From: JAAYCI01 sp964369525 | GTDB lineage: Bacteria; Bacillota; Clostridia; Oscillospirales; Ruminococcaceae | NCBI GenBank assembly: GCA_964369525.1 | Contig: CAYJEW010000014.1 | Span: forward strand, 1 to 46,956 | Length of the DNA stretch: 46,956 nucleotides | Reading direction: 5' to 3' | Shown here: one piece after another, positions 1-8,769 of the stretch | Layout: each line of letters opens with the position of its first letter | How positions within the stretch are numbered: the stretch's first letter is position 1 | The notes under the pieces: model-generated | Told to the model about the DNA's origin: nothing | Database searches by the model: none | What the model saw: only the letters and a program-made list of their open reading frames with translations | Program-made: the position numbers and the translations under genes

Positions 1-2053
1 CTGTAAGCGCTGCGCCGTCAGCACCAAACAGGTACCACGCCGCCCCCTCGCTGTACTCGCCAATAACGGCCGCACCGCTTGCAGCGTCAAACATGTATTT
101 TTTGCCGTTAATTGTCTGCCAGCCGCTTTCGCGTACGGCTGTTTGTAGGTTGAAGTAGTAGTGCGCGCCCTCTAAAGATTGCAGGCCTGTGAGTGCGTAG
201 CCGTCGCCTCCGAGGTAGTAGCTGGCACCATCGGCCACATGCCAGCCGGATATTGCCTTGCCGTTTGTGTCAAAGAAGTATAGCCGGCCTTCAATGGTGT
301 GGCGACCTGTTTGGCGCACGCCGTTGGCCGCAAAGTAATATAGGCCGTCGGTGTCTTCGCCGCCGCTTATCTGCTGTAGGCCTGTGTATGCCTTGCCGTC
401 GGCGCCAAGGTAGCACATGCCATCTGTGCTTTGCCGCCACTGCGACAAAAGCGCCGCGTCGCCTTCGCCTTCAAAGCAGTAGGTTGCGCCGTCCACAGTG
501 AACCAGCCCTGCTGGCGGATACCGCCAATGTTAAAATAATATGTTTTGCCCTCAAGTTGTAGTAGGCCTGAAACCGCCTTGCCATCTTCGCCAAGGTATA
601 CCTCGCCATCTGTGTGGGTTGCTAGGGTGTTCACAACAGCACTACCGTTTTCACCATCAAATAGATAGCGCCCTTCGGCCATGTCTTGCCAGCCGGTAAG
701 CTGAACACCTGTATCGGAAAAACCGTATACCTTGCCGTCGGAAAGCTGATGCACCCCAACAAGTGCATAGGCGTCACTGTCGTCAAAATAGTACATGTAG
801 GTTAGCGGTGTGGCGGCTGCGGCAGTACGCATAAGCGCCTCAGGCTGTGGCTGGTTTGTATCTTCGGGGGTTTGAGAAACCTCGTGCCAGCCTGTTAGCG
901 CGGCGCCACGCTCGCCCGCAAAGTAGTATACCTTGCCCTCAACAATAAGCAGCCCTGTTTGAACAGCTCCTGTTGCAGGGTCGAAGTAATATTTTTTGCC
1001 GTCGTCCAGCGTTTGCAGTGAAGTGAGCGCAGGGCCTTGCGAGCTGTAATAATATTCCACGCTAGGGTCGTTTTCGTCTTGAATCCAGCCTGTTTGTGCC
1101 TTGCCGCTTTCATCATCGAAGTTGTAGTACCTGCCGTCTATCTCCTGACGGCCCAGTAGCATCTCGCCTGTTGTTTCATCAAAACCATACAGGCTACCGT
1201 CTATTGCAACAGCGCCAGTGGCATATACGCCGCTGGGCAACATGTATTTTGTACCCTCCCAGTAGCCCTGCGGCTGTGGAGTTTCAGGGGTTGGCTCGGC
1301 AGGTTGCACCGCTACACTCTGCGACGACGACGAAGCGCCGCCCGATGATGTATTTTGTTGTAGGTGGCCTTGGGAGTTAAAGGTGTAATCTCTGCCGTTT
1401 ATGGTTTGCTCGCCCACAAGGGCATAGCCGTCTTCGCCAAAGTAGTAGGTTTTGCCGTCTAGCTCTGCCCAGCCAATGGCCGCGCGGCCGTTTGTTGGGT
1501 TAAAGTAGTAGATGTTGCCGTCAATGGTGTGCCACTCTTGCTGGCGCACACCGTCTTGATCGAAATAGTATAGCTGGTTGCCAATTTCGGCAAGACCCAC
1601 CACAAGCTCGCCATCGGGGCCGTAGCAGTAGGTTTCGCCGTCTATTGTTTGCCATTCGTAGCCGCTGTTTTCTTCAAGCTGTTCTATCAGCTTGCCGTCA
1701 CTGCCGAATGTATAAGACTCGCCCTCTATCTCGTGGGTGCCCACCATCGCATAGCCGTCTTGGCCAAAATAATATGTTTCGCCATCGGCATCGGTGTACC
1801 AGCCTCTGGCGGCGGCGCCTGTTGTGGGCTCGAAATAATAAACATTGCCGTCTATTGTTTGCCATCCGGTTTGGCGGGTGCCGTCTTCTGCATAATAGTA
1901 GGTGTTGTCTCCATCTGTGTGCAGGCCTGCCAAAGGCGCAGAAGAATCCGCCCCTGCGTTGCCGCTCGACGAGGTGAACACAACCACCCCAACCACCACA
2001 GCACAGAGCGCTATAATTACAGCACCAGAAATTAAAGCTATTTTTTTATTCAT
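1..2053 (-). CDS. Cell-wall-binding repeat surface protein (C-terminus outside window)
   Basis: The reading frame runs from ATG at 2053 off the left edge, giving 684 residues with no stop. Residues 1-27 are a Lys-flanked hydrophobic segment without an obvious signal peptidase site, so it may be a signal anchor or a signal peptide. The rest is at least 28 imperfect repeats of about 20 residues with the pattern G-W-x-x-x-x-G-x-x-Y-Y-F-x-x-x-G, as in the choline/glucan-binding (CW_binding) families of Gram-positive surface proteins. A Ser-rich then Pro-rich linker interrupts them near residues 230-260. Several units have YTF, YCY or YLG in place of YYF. The start is supported by GAGAGG about 9 bases upstream. 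No catalytic domain is visible; one could lie beyond the edge. Attachment to envelope polysaccharide is a family-level inference. Confidence 0.85.
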   Translation of the reverse strand, partial: MNKKIALISGAVIIALCAVVVGVVVFTSSSGNAGADSSAPLAGLHTDGDNTYYYAEDGTRQTGWQTIDGNVYYFEPTTGAAARGWYTDADGETYYFGQDGYAMVGTHEIEGESYTFGSDGKLIEQLEENSGYEWQTIDGETYCYGPDGELVVGLAEIGNQLYYFDQDGVRQQEWHTIDGNIYYFNPTNGRAAIGWAELDGKTYYFGEDGYALVGEQTINGRDYTFNSQGHLQQNTSSGGASSSSQSVAVQPAEPTPETPQPQGYWEGTKYMLPSGVYATGAVAIDGSLYGFDETTGEMLLGRQEIDGRYYNFDDESGKAQTGWIQDENDPSVEYYYSSQGPALTSLQTLDDGKKYYFDPATGAVQTGLLIVEGKVYYFAGERGAALTGWHEVSQTPEDTNQPQPEALMRTAAAATPLTYMYYFDDSDAYALVGVHQLSDGKVYGFSDTGVQLTGWQDMAEGRYLFDGENGSAVVNTLATHTDGEVYLGEDGKAVSGLLQLEGKTYYFNIGGIRQQGWFTVDGATYCFEGEGDAALLSQWRQSTDGMCYLGADGKAYTGLQQISGGEDTDGLYYFAANGVRQTGRHTIEGRLYFFDTNGKAISGWHVADGASYYLGGDGYALTGLQSLEGAHYYFNLQTAVRESGWQTINGKKYMFDAASGAAVIGEYSEGAAWYLFGADGAALT

Positions 2054-2165
2054 AAAGAAACACCTCTCAAGTAAAACGCATTTATATCGGCTATATTGGC
2101 CGCTCTGTAGCCAATGGCTTGCCGCACGGCCAAAGAATTGATGGTATATAAAATATAATTTAGAT

Positions 2166-2194
2166 ATTATACAAAAATTGCGCGTTATCGTAAA
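2166..2194 (-). promoter_or_regulatory. Predicted sigma-A promoter of the repeat surface protein
   Basis: Read on the minus strand, TTTACG and TATAAT are separated by 17 bases. The -10 box is perfect and the -35 matches at 4 of 6 positions. The leader to the ATG would be about 105 bases and contains a small ATTGGC/GCCAAT stem at 2094-2114. Confidence 0.6.
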
Positions 2195-2333
2195 AAAACC
2201 GCTAATACCCTATTGTGATTTCATATTTTTGAATATATAGTAGTATTATAACAGTTATGCGTGGAATTTTCAATATATTTCCTGCATTTTCTTTCTTTTT
2301 GTCACCTTTACGGACGTTTTCAGGAAAACTGCA

Positions 2334-2355
2334 TTATAACGTCTACACGTTATAA
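2334..2355. repeat. Inverted repeat TTATAACGT-N4-ACGTTATAA
   Basis: The arms are perfect, 9 bases each, with the spacer CTAC. There is no T tract on either side, so an operator is more likely than a terminator. It lies about 140 bases upstream of the surface-protein promoter and about 270 bases upstream of the DUF4364 promoter. The binding protein is unknown. Confidence 0.5.
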
Positions 2356-2626
2356 ATTGCCTTAAGGGTGCATTTAGTGCCGTTTTGCAGGCTGATGGCA
2401 GCGGGTGTTGATTTTTCACTCTGCAAATAAGTGAAATTTTAAGTAAAATCGGCATGTTGAGTTTGTGGAACGGCCTGATTTTTTAACATTGTGTGAATTT
2501 TAACTCAAAAATTTATATTGCGATAATGCGTTTATTATTTATTTGTTAAGTATTTTACTTTTACAGCATTTTTTAATGATATTTCGATATATTCATATTT
2601 TTTCATGTTGCAACGTAATTAACACC

Positions 2627-2656
2627 TTGTGCTATGACAACGCCATGCTGTATAAT
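2627..2656 (+). promoter_or_regulatory. Predicted promoter of the DUF4364 gene
   Basis: TTGTGC is followed after 18 bases by a perfect TATAAT at 2651-2656. The ATG of the gene lies about 65 bases downstream of the expected start of transcription. Confidence 0.55.
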
Positions 2657-2728
2657 AGGCTGTAGCGGTTGTATGTTTATGGTTTTATGGTTATAATATA
2701 CGCTAGCAACCAAAGGGGGTACTGCAAC

Positions 2729-3313
2729 ATGAATTCTTTCCACGAGGGGGTAAAACCCGGTGGTTTAACCACGTCTGCAGAGATTCGTATACTTTTATGC
2801 TATATAATCGATAGCGCAGCCACACCTGTGAGCCTACAGCAGCTCCAAGCGTCGCTTTTGGGGCAAGACCTAGTAAACTATTTTGCACTGGCCGACAGCC
2901 TTGCCCAGCTAAAAGAACAAGGGCATATAAGCGGAGGCAATAAGGGGTATTCCATTACCGATAGCGGGCATACTATTGCCGAAACGCTTGCACATGATGT
3001 ACCTAAATCCGTGCGTGACACCGCAATAAACGCAGTTATTACAGCGCAGCAGCACGCAGCCAAAGCCGCAAGCAACCACAGCGAGCTTATTAAAGCTGAT
3101 AACGGCGGCTACTGGGTTAATTGTTCTATTAATGATGCAGACGATAGCCTGTTTAAGATGGATTTATTTATGCCCAGTGAGCTTTCGGCAGAGGCTGCAA
3201 GTGATTATTTTACCAGCCGTGGGGACGTGGTGTATAAAATGGTACTCTCCTGCCTCACCGGCAACAAAGAATTGCTGCAAAATGCACTGGAAGAGTTTGA
3301 GGCTGCAAAATAG
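2729..3313 (+). CDS. DUF4364 family winged-helix-like regulator
   Basis: This 194-residue soluble protein resembles the Firmicutes DUF4364 family, whose N-terminal half looks like a winged helix. The segment around residues 18-90 (aliphatic helix, then YFALADSLAQL, then a Gly-rich wing with YSITDSG) is typical. Residues 110-194 form a mixed alpha/beta domain with many acidic residues. The start at 2729 is chosen because a G-rich Shine-Dalgarno (AAAGGGGG) precedes it and the upstream in-frame codons encode an unlikely hydrophobic leader. The gene stands alone and ends at a strong terminator. Its ligand and target genes are not known, and DNA binding is inferred from fold resemblance only. Confidence 0.75.
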   Translation: MNSFHEGVKPGGLTTSAEIRILLCYIIDSAATPVSLQQLQASLLGQDLVNYFALADSLAQLKEQGHISGGNKGYSITDSGHTIAETLAHDVPKSVRDTAINAVITAQQHAAKAASNHSELIKADNGGYWVNCSINDADDSLFKMDLFMPSELSAEAASDYFTSRGDVVYKMVLSCLTGNKELLQNALEEFEAAK

Positions 3314-3528
3314 TTTAATTTCGCAAAATAAATATTTAGTGAAACAGTTTACTGCTCTACCCCTATTTTTTATTATTCGTGCTGAATCTTTTACTGTTTA
3401 TTTTAAAGTAGCTTATAGCATTTAATCCCCCGATATACGAACCCATACTTAAAAAGCTGTTAATCTGTTGACAATGGACATCGATATGGAGATTGTACAG
3501 CGTGCGGGATAACTTAAAATTATAATAA

Positions 3529-3560
3529 AAAAACAGCCATGCACGCGCATGGCTGTTTTT
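3529..3560. terminator. Bidirectional rho-independent terminator
   Basis: A perfect 14-base stem (AAAAACAGCCATGC, loop ACGC, then the complement ending in TTTTT) lies between the convergent DUF4364 and phosphoglycosyl transferase genes. A and T runs flank both sides, so it can serve both transcripts. Confidence 0.9.
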
Positions 3561-3604
3561 ACGTTGCTATATAAAACATTGTTTGTGTAATGCAGGTTAT
3601 GCTA

Positions 3605-4219
3605 TTAATTTGTGTGGCTATCCACATCTTTCGGGGCGCTCCCCTCTCGCACACCGCTGCCACGAAACACTTTTGCCACCGTTTGAAAGAATATCTTTAG
3701 GTCTAGGCTGAAGGTGAGGTTTTGTACATAATAGCCGTCCAGCGCGGCTTTTTCGGGTATTGGTAGCTCGTCTCGGCCGTGTATCTGCGAGTAGCCCGTT
3801 AGCCCTGGGCGCACAGCATTAGCGCCATATTGGTCGCGCTGTTGTACAAGGTCTTCTTGGTTCCACAGTGCCGGGCGAGGGCCTATAATGCTCATCTGTC
3901 CTACAAGTATGTTGAACACCTGCGGCAGTTCATCTAGGCTATATTTGCGCAAAAAACTACCCAGCTTTGTAATTTTATCATTTGGGTTGCCTAGAAGATG
4001 GGTTGGTACATCTTTTGGGGTGTCGGCACGCATGGTACGCAGTTTTATAATGGGAAACAGCGTTTTACCCCGCCCTACTCGCTTTTGAACGAAGAACACA
4101 GGGCCTGAAGAGTCTACCTTTATGCAAACAGCCAACACCAAAAAAACAGGCAGCAAAACAACGCTGCCTATCAATGACAGTATGAAATCGATACAACGCT
4201 TTACCACCGCAACATACAT
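3605..4219 (-). CDS. Phosphoglycosyl transferase (bacterial sugar transferase, PglC-like)
   Basis: The 204-residue protein is the short monotopic form of the family that moves a sugar-1-phosphate from a UDP-sugar to undecaprenyl phosphate at the inner face of the membrane. Residues 8-34 are the re-entrant membrane helix. The family motifs follow: FVQKRVGR, KLRTMR, the catalytic Asp-Glu pair in SLDELPQ (D96-E97), GPRPAL and RPGLTGYSQIHGR. All key residues are present. It starts 13 bases after the dehydratase gene, so the two are probably co-transcribed and sequential: the dehydratase begins the sugar modification and this enzyme loads the product onto the lipid. The exact sugar cannot be told from sequence. 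Confidence 0.9.
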   Translation of the reverse strand: MYVAVVKRCIDFILSLIGSVVLLPVFLVLAVCIKVDSSGPVFFVQKRVGRGKTLFPIIKLRTMRADTPKDVPTHLLGNPNDKITKLGSFLRKYSLDELPQVFNILVGQMSIIGPRPALWNQEDLVQQRDQYGANAVRPGLTGYSQIHGRDELPIPEKAALDGYYVQNLTFSLDLKIFFQTVAKVFRGSGVREGSAPKDVDSHTN

Positions 4220-4232
4220 GGTACGCTATACC

Positions 4233-6098
4233 TCACTCGCATAAAAGTGGTTGATGATTGAAGGTTGGTACAATATCTACAAGAGCCTGGATCAGATTTT
4301 CTTTGTTGTTGGAATACGCAATATCTTTAAGGGTTTGTATATGGTCAAGAAATGTGTTTTTATTGATGCGTATAGGCGTGCCTATGAATATTTTTTGGTT
4401 GTCGGTATGGCGCAGGCCCTCGTCGTCCATCAGGAGTTCTTCAAACAGTTTTTCACCAGGGCGCAGGCCCGTGAAGATGATATCTATCTCTTCATACGGT
4501 ATAAAGCCCGCTAGTTTTATCAGGTTTTCGGCTAGGTCTAAAATACGCACCGGCTGGCCCATATCCAGCACAAAAATCTCGCCGCCTCTTGCCATGGCGC
4601 CGGCCTCCAGCACAAGGCTTACCGCTTCGGTGATGGTCATAAAATATCGCTCTATGTCTGGGTGGGTAACTGTTAGTGGGCCGCCTGCGGCAATTTGTTC
4701 TTTAAACAGCGGTAGCACCGAGCCGTTTGTGCCAAGCACATTGCCAAACCTAACGGCTGCAAAGGTGGTGGCGCTTTTTTGGGCCATGGCCTGAACTATC
4801 ATCTCGCAAACACGCTTGGTGGCACCCATGATGTTTGTGGGGTTCACGGCTTTGTCGGTAGATACCAGCACAAACTCCGCCACACCGTATTTATCGGCCG
4901 CCGTTGCTACATTATATGTGCCGCAGATGTTGTTTTTTACAGCTTCTTCGGGGCAGTCTTCCATAAGCGGCACATGTTTATGCGCCGCGGCATGGAACAC
5001 CACCTCTGGGCGCACCCGCTCAAACAGTGCATTCATCTTGCGCTCGTCGCGCACCGAACATATCTCTATTGTAAGATTTAGCTGGGATTGATAGGTGCGT
5101 AGCAACTCTTGCTGAATGGCATATGCACTATTTTCGTAAATATCTACCACGACTAACCGTTTAGGGTTATACTGCGCAATCTGTCGGCACAGCTCTGAGC
5201 CTATCGAGCCGCCGCCACCTGTTACCATAACTACCCTATCTGCCAAAAGTGTGCTGGAAAGGTTGCTTAGCTGAACGGTGTCGCGCCCAAGCAAATCTTC
5301 CACACGCACATCTCGAATACGGCTGGTGAGGTCTCCGCCGTCGCTCATAATTTGGCGTAAATCCGGCAGTATTCGCATATTGCATTTGGTCTTTGAGCAG
5401 TATTTTAATATTCGTTGTCTGCTTTCATCGGTGAGCGAGGGTATGGCTAAAATAATAGTGTCTATCTCGCACTGGGTTGCAAGCTCTGGAATATTCTCGG
5501 TGGTGCCCATTATCTCTACGCCCATAATATAGCGCCCAACCTTGGCAGGCGAGTCGTCTACCATGCAGATGATATTCATGTCTCTGTCGGGGTTGCGGTT
5601 TTGCTCGTGTAGTAATGTGGCCGCAGCTTCCCCCGCCCCTATTACCATTACGCGCCGCCTACGGCTACCTGTGTTCTGCAGTTTGGTATTGCGAAACATT
5701 CGATATGTAAGCCTTGAATATAGCGAAACCGATGTGGCAAACAGTGCGCTTAGCAAAAATACCGATATAGGCACCTTGCGCTCGTTGAATATAATAAGCG
5801 AAACCAAAAAGAACGCGCCCATTGCCACAACACACGCAACCACCAAGCGGAAAAACTCTACAATTTCGGCATAGCGCCAAAGGCTGTCGTACATACCAAG
5901 CATGTAGAAGGTAATAAGAAAACAGCACATAAAGAAAAAGCAACTTGCGATTAGCGTGGGGTAATACACGGCTAGCTGCACCCTACCTTGAACCATAATC
6001 CAAGGTATTACGTATGCAGTAATAGCCACCAGCGCGTCAAATATTATTAAAATCTGTTTTCTGTACCTGCTAAGCACACCGCCAACAGTGTTTGGCAT
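4233..6098 (-). CDS. Membrane UDP-sugar 4,6-dehydratase (PglF/CapD/FlaA1-like)
   Basis: This 621-residue protein has four predicted membrane helices in residues 15-125, a first Rossmann-like domain with VIGAGEAA at about 152-160, and a second nucleotide-binding domain with the NAD motif GGGGSIGSE at about 294-302. The catalytic set follows the PglF pattern: T414-D415-K416, then Met at 424 and Lys at 428 (MGATK) where short-chain dehydrogenases usually carry Tyr. That is the normal arrangement of the long membrane-bound UDP-GlcNAc 4,6-dehydratases. AGGTGAT precedes the ATG. It sits directly upstream of the phosphoglycosyl transferase, suggesting a start module for a lipid-linked glycan containing a 4-keto-6-deoxy-derived sugar. 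No aminotransferase is in view. Confidence 0.9.
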   Translation of the reverse strand: MPNTVGGVLSRYRKQILIIFDALVAITAYVIPWIMVQGRVQLAVYYPTLIASCFFFMCCFLITFYMLGMYDSLWRYAEIVEFFRLVVACVVAMGAFFLVSLIIFNERKVPISVFLLSALFATSVSLYSRLTYRMFRNTKLQNTGSRRRRVMVIGAGEAAATLLHEQNRNPDRDMNIICMVDDSPAKVGRYIMGVEIMGTTENIPELATQCEIDTIILAIPSLTDESRQRILKYCSKTKCNMRILPDLRQIMSDGGDLTSRIRDVRVEDLLGRDTVQLSNLSSTLLADRVVMVTGGGGSIGSELCRQIAQYNPKRLVVVDIYENSAYAIQQELLRTYQSQLNLTIEICSVRDERKMNALFERVRPEVVFHAAAHKHVPLMEDCPEEAVKNNICGTYNVATAADKYGVAEFVLVSTDKAVNPTNIMGATKRVCEMIVQAMAQKSATTFAAVRFGNVLGTNGSVLPLFKEQIAAGGPLTVTHPDIERYFMTITEAVSLVLEAGAMARGGEIFVLDMGQPVRILDLAENLIKLAGFIPYEEIDIIFTGLRPGEKLFEELLMDDEGLRHTDNQKIFIGTPIRINKNTFLDHIQTLKDIAYSNNKENLIQALVDIVPTFNHQPLLCE

Positions 6099-6187
6099 TA
6101 TATCACCTATATATAAAAAATTACGATATCGCCCGTATGAAATAATTTTAACTAGCTGTTAGGCATTAGCCTTTGTTTTACAGAGGG

Positions 6188-8269
6188 TTAATCTGGCACA
6201 AAATCTACATGCCCTTGTGCAATATCTACCCCTACTACCTTCACGCGCATATCGCCGCCTACCCGCCAGCGGGTGTTTGTTACAGGGTCTGTTAGGCTAA
6301 CTCCTTCTTGGAGTTCCAGCCTATAGTCAGACAATGTGTGTACCGGCACAAGGCCCTCTACAGTGTTTGGAAGTACCACATACAAGCCATAGTTTGTGAC
6401 CGACATGATAATACCGCTGTAGCTTTGGCCAATGCGTGGCTTCATGTATTCTGCGGCATAGCATGCGTCGCAACTGCGCTCTATCTGTACAGCTTGCTGT
6501 TCGCAAGATGTGGAGATGGATGAGCTTTGCTGGGCATATGTTTCGTATTTTCTGTGTATCTTTTCAGCTTTAGTTCCCGATATAGCATCGCTTAAAATTC
6601 TGTGAATTGCAAGGTCCGGATAGCGGCGTATTGGGGAGGTAAAATGGGCGTAGTCTTGCAGCGCTAGGCCGTAGTGGCCTTTAGGCTGTGGCTCGTATAC
6701 AGCTTTTGCCATGCTACGCAGCACCATTTGGTGCACAGGTATCTCAAGCGGTGTACCACGGGTGGACGACAGTATCTCGCCCAGCTCGGCCTGGCTTGGA
6801 AGTTCGCTTTTGAAGTTGTATGCAACGCCGAGTGCATCTAAAATATCTTTTAACATATCTACCCTTTTGGATGAGGGCTTGTCGTGCACACGGTATACAA
6901 ACGGCATGGAGCGCTTGCGAGCAAAGTTTGCGGCTGAGTTGTTGGCCAGCAGCATAAACTCTTCAATAAGCCGCTCTGCCTCGCCTCGTACACGTTTTTT
7001 AATATCTATACAGATGCCCTGCTCGTCCATCTTCATCTCGGGCTCGGAACTTTCAATCTCAAAGCTTCCTCGTTGTTTACGAAGTATAGCCAGCTTTTGG
7101 TATATCTCGTACATTACATCAATGCCGTCTAGCACCTGCTTGTATTTTTCGAGCAGCTCAGGGCCTGCTGTTTTGCCGATAATTTGGTTTACTTCGCTGT
7201 ATACGCCTTTTACACAGCTACAGATAACCGCCTTTTTAAACTGGTAATTGGTAACATTTGCCTGTTCGTCCAGTTGCATAATGCAGGAAAATGCTAGGCG
7301 GTCTTCGTTTGGGTTTAGGCTACAGATGCCATTGGAAAGCGAGCGTGGTAGCATTGGCACAACGCTATCGGCATAATATATGGAGGTGCCGCGCTTCATG
7401 GCTTCAGCGTCCAGCGCTGTTTGCGGTTTTACGTAGTGGGACACATCGGCTATATGAACGCTTAGCTCATACCCATTTGGGGTTTTCTTTGCGTATATTG
7501 CGTCGTCTATGTCTTTGGTAGAGGCTGCGTCTATTGTGAAAATAGGTAGGTCACGTAGGTCTAGGCGGCCTTGCAGCTGCTCGCTTATGGGCTGTGCCGC
7601 TACGGCTTTTCCCTCTAGCTTTACCTCTTCGGGGAAGGTTTTTTCAATGCCTGCGGCAAACAAAATAGCCTTTGCGCACTGCTGGGCAGAATCTACCGAG
7701 CCAAAGCGCTGTACAACACCTACCCTAAAATCGGAGTAATGCACCGCCCGCTGGAGCACCTGCACCGCCACAAGCTCGCCCTCTTTGGCGCCCATATTGG
7801 CGCTACGCTTTACAGGCATGTAATGGTCTGGTGCGTTGTCGGGCACAAGCACAAGCCTACCCTGTAACAACTTGAGACGACCTACCAAGGAATTGTGTGG
7901 GCGCACTATGGCTACAATGCGTCCCTCGCGGCTATCAGCCACCCGCGGGTTTGCCGAAAGTACCACCTTTACCTCGTCTTTTGGTAGCGCGCCTTGCAGG
8001 CCTCGGGCCGGAATGAATATATCTCCCTCAGGGTGGCTGACAAACGCAAACGAGCGCCCAAGCTTTGCCACAACGCCCTGCACATACTCCGGCTGTTGTA
8101 CGCCGCGCAATGAATACACGCCTTTTTTACCAACAATTTGCTTGTTGTCGCGCAGTTCTTTTACGGCTCTTGCAAGCTTTTTACGATCGGTACCAAGTTT
8201 GCGCATAAGCTGTTTTTCGCTTAAAGGCCCGCCTTGTAATTGCAATAAAATTTTATCGTGTAATGCCAC
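6188..8269 (-). CDS. rnr: Ribonuclease R
   Basis: This is a 3'-5' exoribonuclease of 693 residues that degrades structured RNA. The visible order is an N-terminal winged helix (about 1-55), cold-shock/OB domains (about 60-230), the RNB catalytic domain beginning with FTIDAASTKDIDDA (D247, D253, D255, D256), HIADVSHY downstream, and a C-terminal S1 domain (about 610-690). The start is GTG, chosen because AAAGGAG lies 7 bases upstream. The Lys-rich tail of the E. coli enzyme is absent, as in many Firmicutes. It follows secG, a conserved pairing, but smpB, which often comes next, is not here; the glycan genes follow instead. Confidence 0.95.
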   Translation of the reverse strand: MALHDKILLQLQGGPLSEKQLMRKLGTDRKKLARAVKELRDNKQIVGKKGVYSLRGVQQPEYVQGVVAKLGRSFAFVSHPEGDIFIPARGLQGALPKDEVKVVLSANPRVADSREGRIVAIVRPHNSLVGRLKLLQGRLVLVPDNAPDHYMPVKRSANMGAKEGELVAVQVLQRAVHYSDFRVGVVQRFGSVDSAQQCAKAILFAAGIEKTFPEEVKLEGKAVAAQPISEQLQGRLDLRDLPIFTIDAASTKDIDDAIYAKKTPNGYELSVHIADVSHYVKPQTALDAEAMKRGTSIYYADSVVPMLPRSLSNGICSLNPNEDRLAFSCIMQLDEQANVTNYQFKKAVICSCVKGVYSEVNQIIGKTAGPELLEKYKQVLDGIDVMYEIYQKLAILRKQRGSFEIESSEPEMKMDEQGICIDIKKRVRGEAERLIEEFMLLANNSAANFARKRSMPFVYRVHDKPSSKRVDMLKDILDALGVAYNFKSELPSQAELGEILSSTRGTPLEIPVHQMVLRSMAKAVYEPQPKGHYGLALQDYAHFTSPIRRYPDLAIHRILSDAISGTKAEKIHRKYETYAQQSSSISTSCEQQAVQIERSCDACYAAEYMKPRIGQSYSGIIMSVTNYGLYVVLPNTVEGLVPVHTLSDYRLELQEGVSLTDPVTNTRWRVGGDMRVKVVGVDIAQGHVDFVPD

Positions 8270-8408
8270 TTTGTTAGCTCCTTTATGTTGCTATACATAA
8301 GCAAACCGCCACAAAACGCGCTTGCCAACGGCCGGTTGCGCCTTCCGTTGTACAAACCCACGCTTTGCGGCGACGGTTGTTTTAGCAGGTATATTTTGCA
8401 TGTGCCAG

Positions 8409-8424
8409 CGTGCAAGCTTGCACG
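8409..8424. repeat. Perfect 16-bp palindrome after secG
   Basis: CGTGCAAGCTTGCACG begins next to the secG stop codon, in the 156-base spacer before rnr. No T tract follows, so it is not a classical terminator. It could slow or process the secG-rnr transcript. Confidence 0.4.
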
Positions 8425-8425
8425 A

Positions 8426-8674
8426 TTAGGTACCCATTACGCTAAACACGTTAACCACAAGCACCAAAACAAAAAACACAATAGCTGCTATGCGGGTAGC
8501 CTTCGCCTGACGCATCTCTTTAGAGTGGGCACGAGTTTCGTTAGACATCATTTCGGTGCCGGTGATAACACCTGATAGGCCTTGGCCTTTCGAGTCTTGC
8601 GATAGCACCATGAGTATAATAACTAAGCTTGCCAGTGCCATAAGCACTCCGGCAATAATTTCCATAATGGTCAT
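8426..8674 (-). CDS. secG: Preprotein translocase subunit SecG
   Basis: This 82-residue protein has two membrane helices (about 5-24 and 61-80) joined by a loop carrying LSQDSKGQGLSG, the SecG family signature. It is the accessory subunit of the SecYEG channel. It has its own promoter (8710-8738) and is separated from the upstream parC-like gene by a terminator-like hairpin, so secG-rnr probably forms its own transcript. Confidence 0.93.
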   Translation of the reverse strand: MTIMEIIAGVLMALASLVIILMVLSQDSKGQGLSGVITGTEMMSNETRAHSKEMRQAKATRIAAIVFFVLVLVVNVFSVMGT

Positions 8675-8709
8675 GAATAAACCCCTTTTCAGTTGTAATT
8701 ACAAGAAAG

Positions 8710-8738
8710 ATTGTATCACAGCATAGCATAAAAATCAA
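8710..8738 (-). promoter_or_regulatory. Predicted promoter of secG-rnr
   Basis: On the minus strand TTGATT is followed after 17 bases by TACAAT. It lies just downstream of the parC hairpin and about 36 bases before the secG ATG. Confidence 0.7.
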
Positions 8739-8741
8739 CCA

Positions 8742-8769
8742 AAGGTTCGGGCATTGGCGCCCAAACCTT
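8742..8769 (-). terminator. Terminator at the end of the parC-like gene
   Basis: The minus strand folds AAGGTTTGGGC, a 6-base loop, then GCCCGAACCTT (one T-G wobble). The stem overlaps the parC stop codon and ATTTTTA follows a few bases later. It marks the likely end of the long housekeeping array. Confidence 0.65.

Larger units (their letters stand above)
2054..2728. other. Long AT-rich divergent intergenic region
   Basis: No convincing gene lies in these 675 bases. They hold outward promoters for the surface protein (-) and the DUF4364 gene (+), a 9+9 inverted repeat at 2334-2355, and a looser TTTCACT/AGTGAAA inverted repeat at 2414-2436. Base composition is far richer in A+T than the flanking genes, as usual for regulatory DNA in this window. 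Confidence 0.6.

Noticed and set aside
193..2035. Several open frames on the plus strand opposite the repeat surface protein
   Set aside because: They are short, Arg/Cys-rich and lack ribosome sites. The minus-strand frame shows clear repeat motifs over the whole span, so these are shadows.
1..2053. CRISPR-like direct repeats
   Set aside because: The repeated DNA is in-frame coding sequence with divergent copies and no unique spacers.
3468..3496. Promoter-like TTGACA upstream of the bidirectional terminator
   Set aside because: The -10 position reads GATTGT and transcription would hit the terminator at once. No gene follows in that direction, though a small RNA cannot be fully excluded.
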